Part shown: positions 63,060-64,000 of the stretch, in pieces
Position numbering within the stretch: position 1 is the stretch's first letter
How the letters are laid out: the number at the start of each line of letters is the position of its first letter
Assembly (NCBI RefSeq): GCF_014192415.1
Contig: NZ_JACHXY010000001.1
Coordinates: forward strand, 1,178,001 to 1,242,000
Direction: 5' to 3'
Origin: Microbacterium proteolyticum
GTDB lineage: Bacteria; Actinomycetota; Actinomycetes; Actinomycetales; Microbacteriaceae
DNA length: 64,000 bases
Program-made: the position numbers and the translations under genes
The notes under the pieces: generated by a model
What the model was told of the DNA's origin: nothing
The model's input: the letters and a program-made list of their open reading frames with translations, nothing else
The model's database searches: none

Positions 63060-64000
63060 GACAACCTTGACAACCCATACACACCGAACGCGGGAGCCTC
63101 ACCGGAGGCTCTGATCGGACGAGATGATCAGACCGCGTCGTTCGAGGTTCTTCTCCGTCGACTTCAGCGTGGGCGTTCGGAGCAATCGATGATCATCACG
63201 GGACTCCGCGGCGTCGGTAAGACCGTCCTGCTGAACAGGTTTGAGCAAATCGCGCGCGGCGCCGGATGGGAGGTCGTCGAGTTCGAGGCCAGCAAACACG
63301 AGGATAGGAAGTTCCGACAGGCGCTCTTCTCGCAGCTGAAGGCGGCGCTCTTGCGGCTCTCTCCCCGCGCGCGTTGGACAGCCCGCGGCCGCAGGGCAGC
63401 CGAGGTCCTGAGCGCGTTCGCGGTGTCCGTCGACCAGCAGGGAACATGGTCGATGTCATGGGATGTTCCTCCGGCTGAGGGACTGGGCGACCACGGTGAC
63501 CTGGGCATGGACCTCACCGATGTCCTCACCGCTATCGGGGAAGCCGCGGCTGAAGAGGGCAAAGGCGTCGCAATACTCATCGACGAAGTCCAGTTCCTCG
63601 CCGCAACTCAACTCGAAGCGCTGATCCAATCCATCCACAAGACCGTGCAACGCAAGCTTCCGGTCACGTTCGTCGGCGCCGGCCTGCCGCAGATCGCCGA
63701 GCTTGCTGGCGATGCGAAGTCGTACGCCGAGAGACTCTTCACGTTCCCGCGGATCGATTCACTGGATGACGCTGACGCACGCACCGCACTCACCGAGCCG
63801 GCCGCCGCGGAAGGCGCCGTCTATGACGGGGACGCTGTCGACCTCGCCGTCGATATCACTCGCGGATACCCCTATTTCATCCAGGAGCTCGGGTATCAGG
63901 TGTGGAACATCGCCCGGAATAACCGGATCACACGCGAAGACGTGACACTGGCGCAAGAAGCTTATGAAGCCAAACTCGATAGCTCCTTCTTTCGAGTTCG
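63057..64000 (+). CDS. AAA-family ATP-binding protein, 3' end outside the window
   Basis: From the GTG at 63057 the frame stays open for 314 codons to the window edge. The N-terminal part has Walker A GLRGVGKT (about 49-56) with Walker B VAILIDEVQFL (about 174-184), a sensor-1-like TFVGAGLPQI, and RGYPYFIQELGYQVW, as in Orc/Cdc6- and STAND-like AAA proteins with a C-terminal winged helix. The GC content is lower than the arabinan and kdp genes. Such proteins occur in mobile and defence contexts, but the context needed to decide lies to the right. Confidence 0.75.
   Translation, partial: MDNLDNPYTPNAGASPEALIGRDDQTASFEVLLRRLQRGRSEQSMIITGLRGVGKTVLLNRFEQIARGAGWEVVEFEASKHEDRKFRQALFSQLKAALLRLSPRARWTARGRRAAEVLSAFAVSVDQQGTWSMSWDVPPAEGLGDHGDLGMDLTDVLTAIGEAAAEEGKGVAILIDEVQFLAATQLEALIQSIHKTVQRKLPVTFVGAGLPQIAELAGDAKSYAERLFTFPRIDSLDDADARTALTEPAAAEGAVYDGDAVDLAVDITRGYPYFIQELGYQVWNIARNNRITREDVTLAQEAYEAKLDSSFFRV

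Overview
The window is high-GC actinobacterial DNA that looks like a member of the Microbacteriaceae, with Microbacterium the best guess. This rests on the GC-rich codon use, many GTG starts, apparent leaderless promoters, translationally coupled operons, and gene families typical of that group: LAxTG sorting-like signals, KdpFABC-DE, SufS/SufU and KimA-like potassium uptake. The species is inferred from general knowledge, not from any search.

About 1-33500 is an L-arabinan/L-arabinose utilisation locus. It holds a 5'-truncated GH127/GH146-type beta-L-arabinofuranosidase and four large secreted GH43 proteins, one with two GH43 domains. It also holds the operon SBP-ATPase-permease-permease-araD-araB-araA, a LacI-family regulator, and a three-gene cell-surface unit (WxL-like protein, DUF916-like protein, small LAATG protein). 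All five glycosidases end in the same roughly 90-residue module bounded by two cysteines. Seven copies of a 16-bp LacI-type operator sit in front of the GH43 genes, the transporter operon, the WxL-like unit and a 59-residue secreted peptide. At four GH43 or surface promoters, and at a second promoter of the fifth gene, the site contains the -10 box and lies 17-18 bp from a TTG-type -35 box. The likely scheme is extracellular trimming of arabinan at the wall, uptake of arabinose by a YtfQRT-YjfF-type transporter, then isomerase, kinase and epimerase to D-xylulose 5-phosphate. A three-gene membrane unit (permease, TIGR03943 protein, anchored propeller-like protein) is embedded at 2944-6089.

About 33580-43450 holds a second, MalEFG-type sugar ABC transporter with its own palindromic operator-like site, a YpfJ-type metallopeptidase, a copper-related CopC/YcnI/membrane-protein unit, a WS/DGAT-like acyltransferase, a VanZ-RDD membrane protein and a serine hydrolase.

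About 43570-55140 is a potassium region: a KimA-like permease, ArfB, then a small membrane peptide, kdpF, A, B, C, D and E. Paired 11-bp direct repeats upstream of kdp look like a response-regulator site. Three copies of a long inverted repeat (core GAGTGTCCACRACACGC) lie here, two of them in tandem between kdpC and kdpD.

The right end (55190-64000) has a lower-GC patch with an XRE regulator and unknown small genes, a Cys-rich pair, sufS-sufU, a DUF1801 protein, a formaldehyde dehydrogenase, a two-domain SRPBCC protein with its ArsR regulator, and the start of an AAA ATPase cut off by the window edge in a less GC-rich segment. No rRNA, tRNA, CRISPR array or recognisable transposase was seen.
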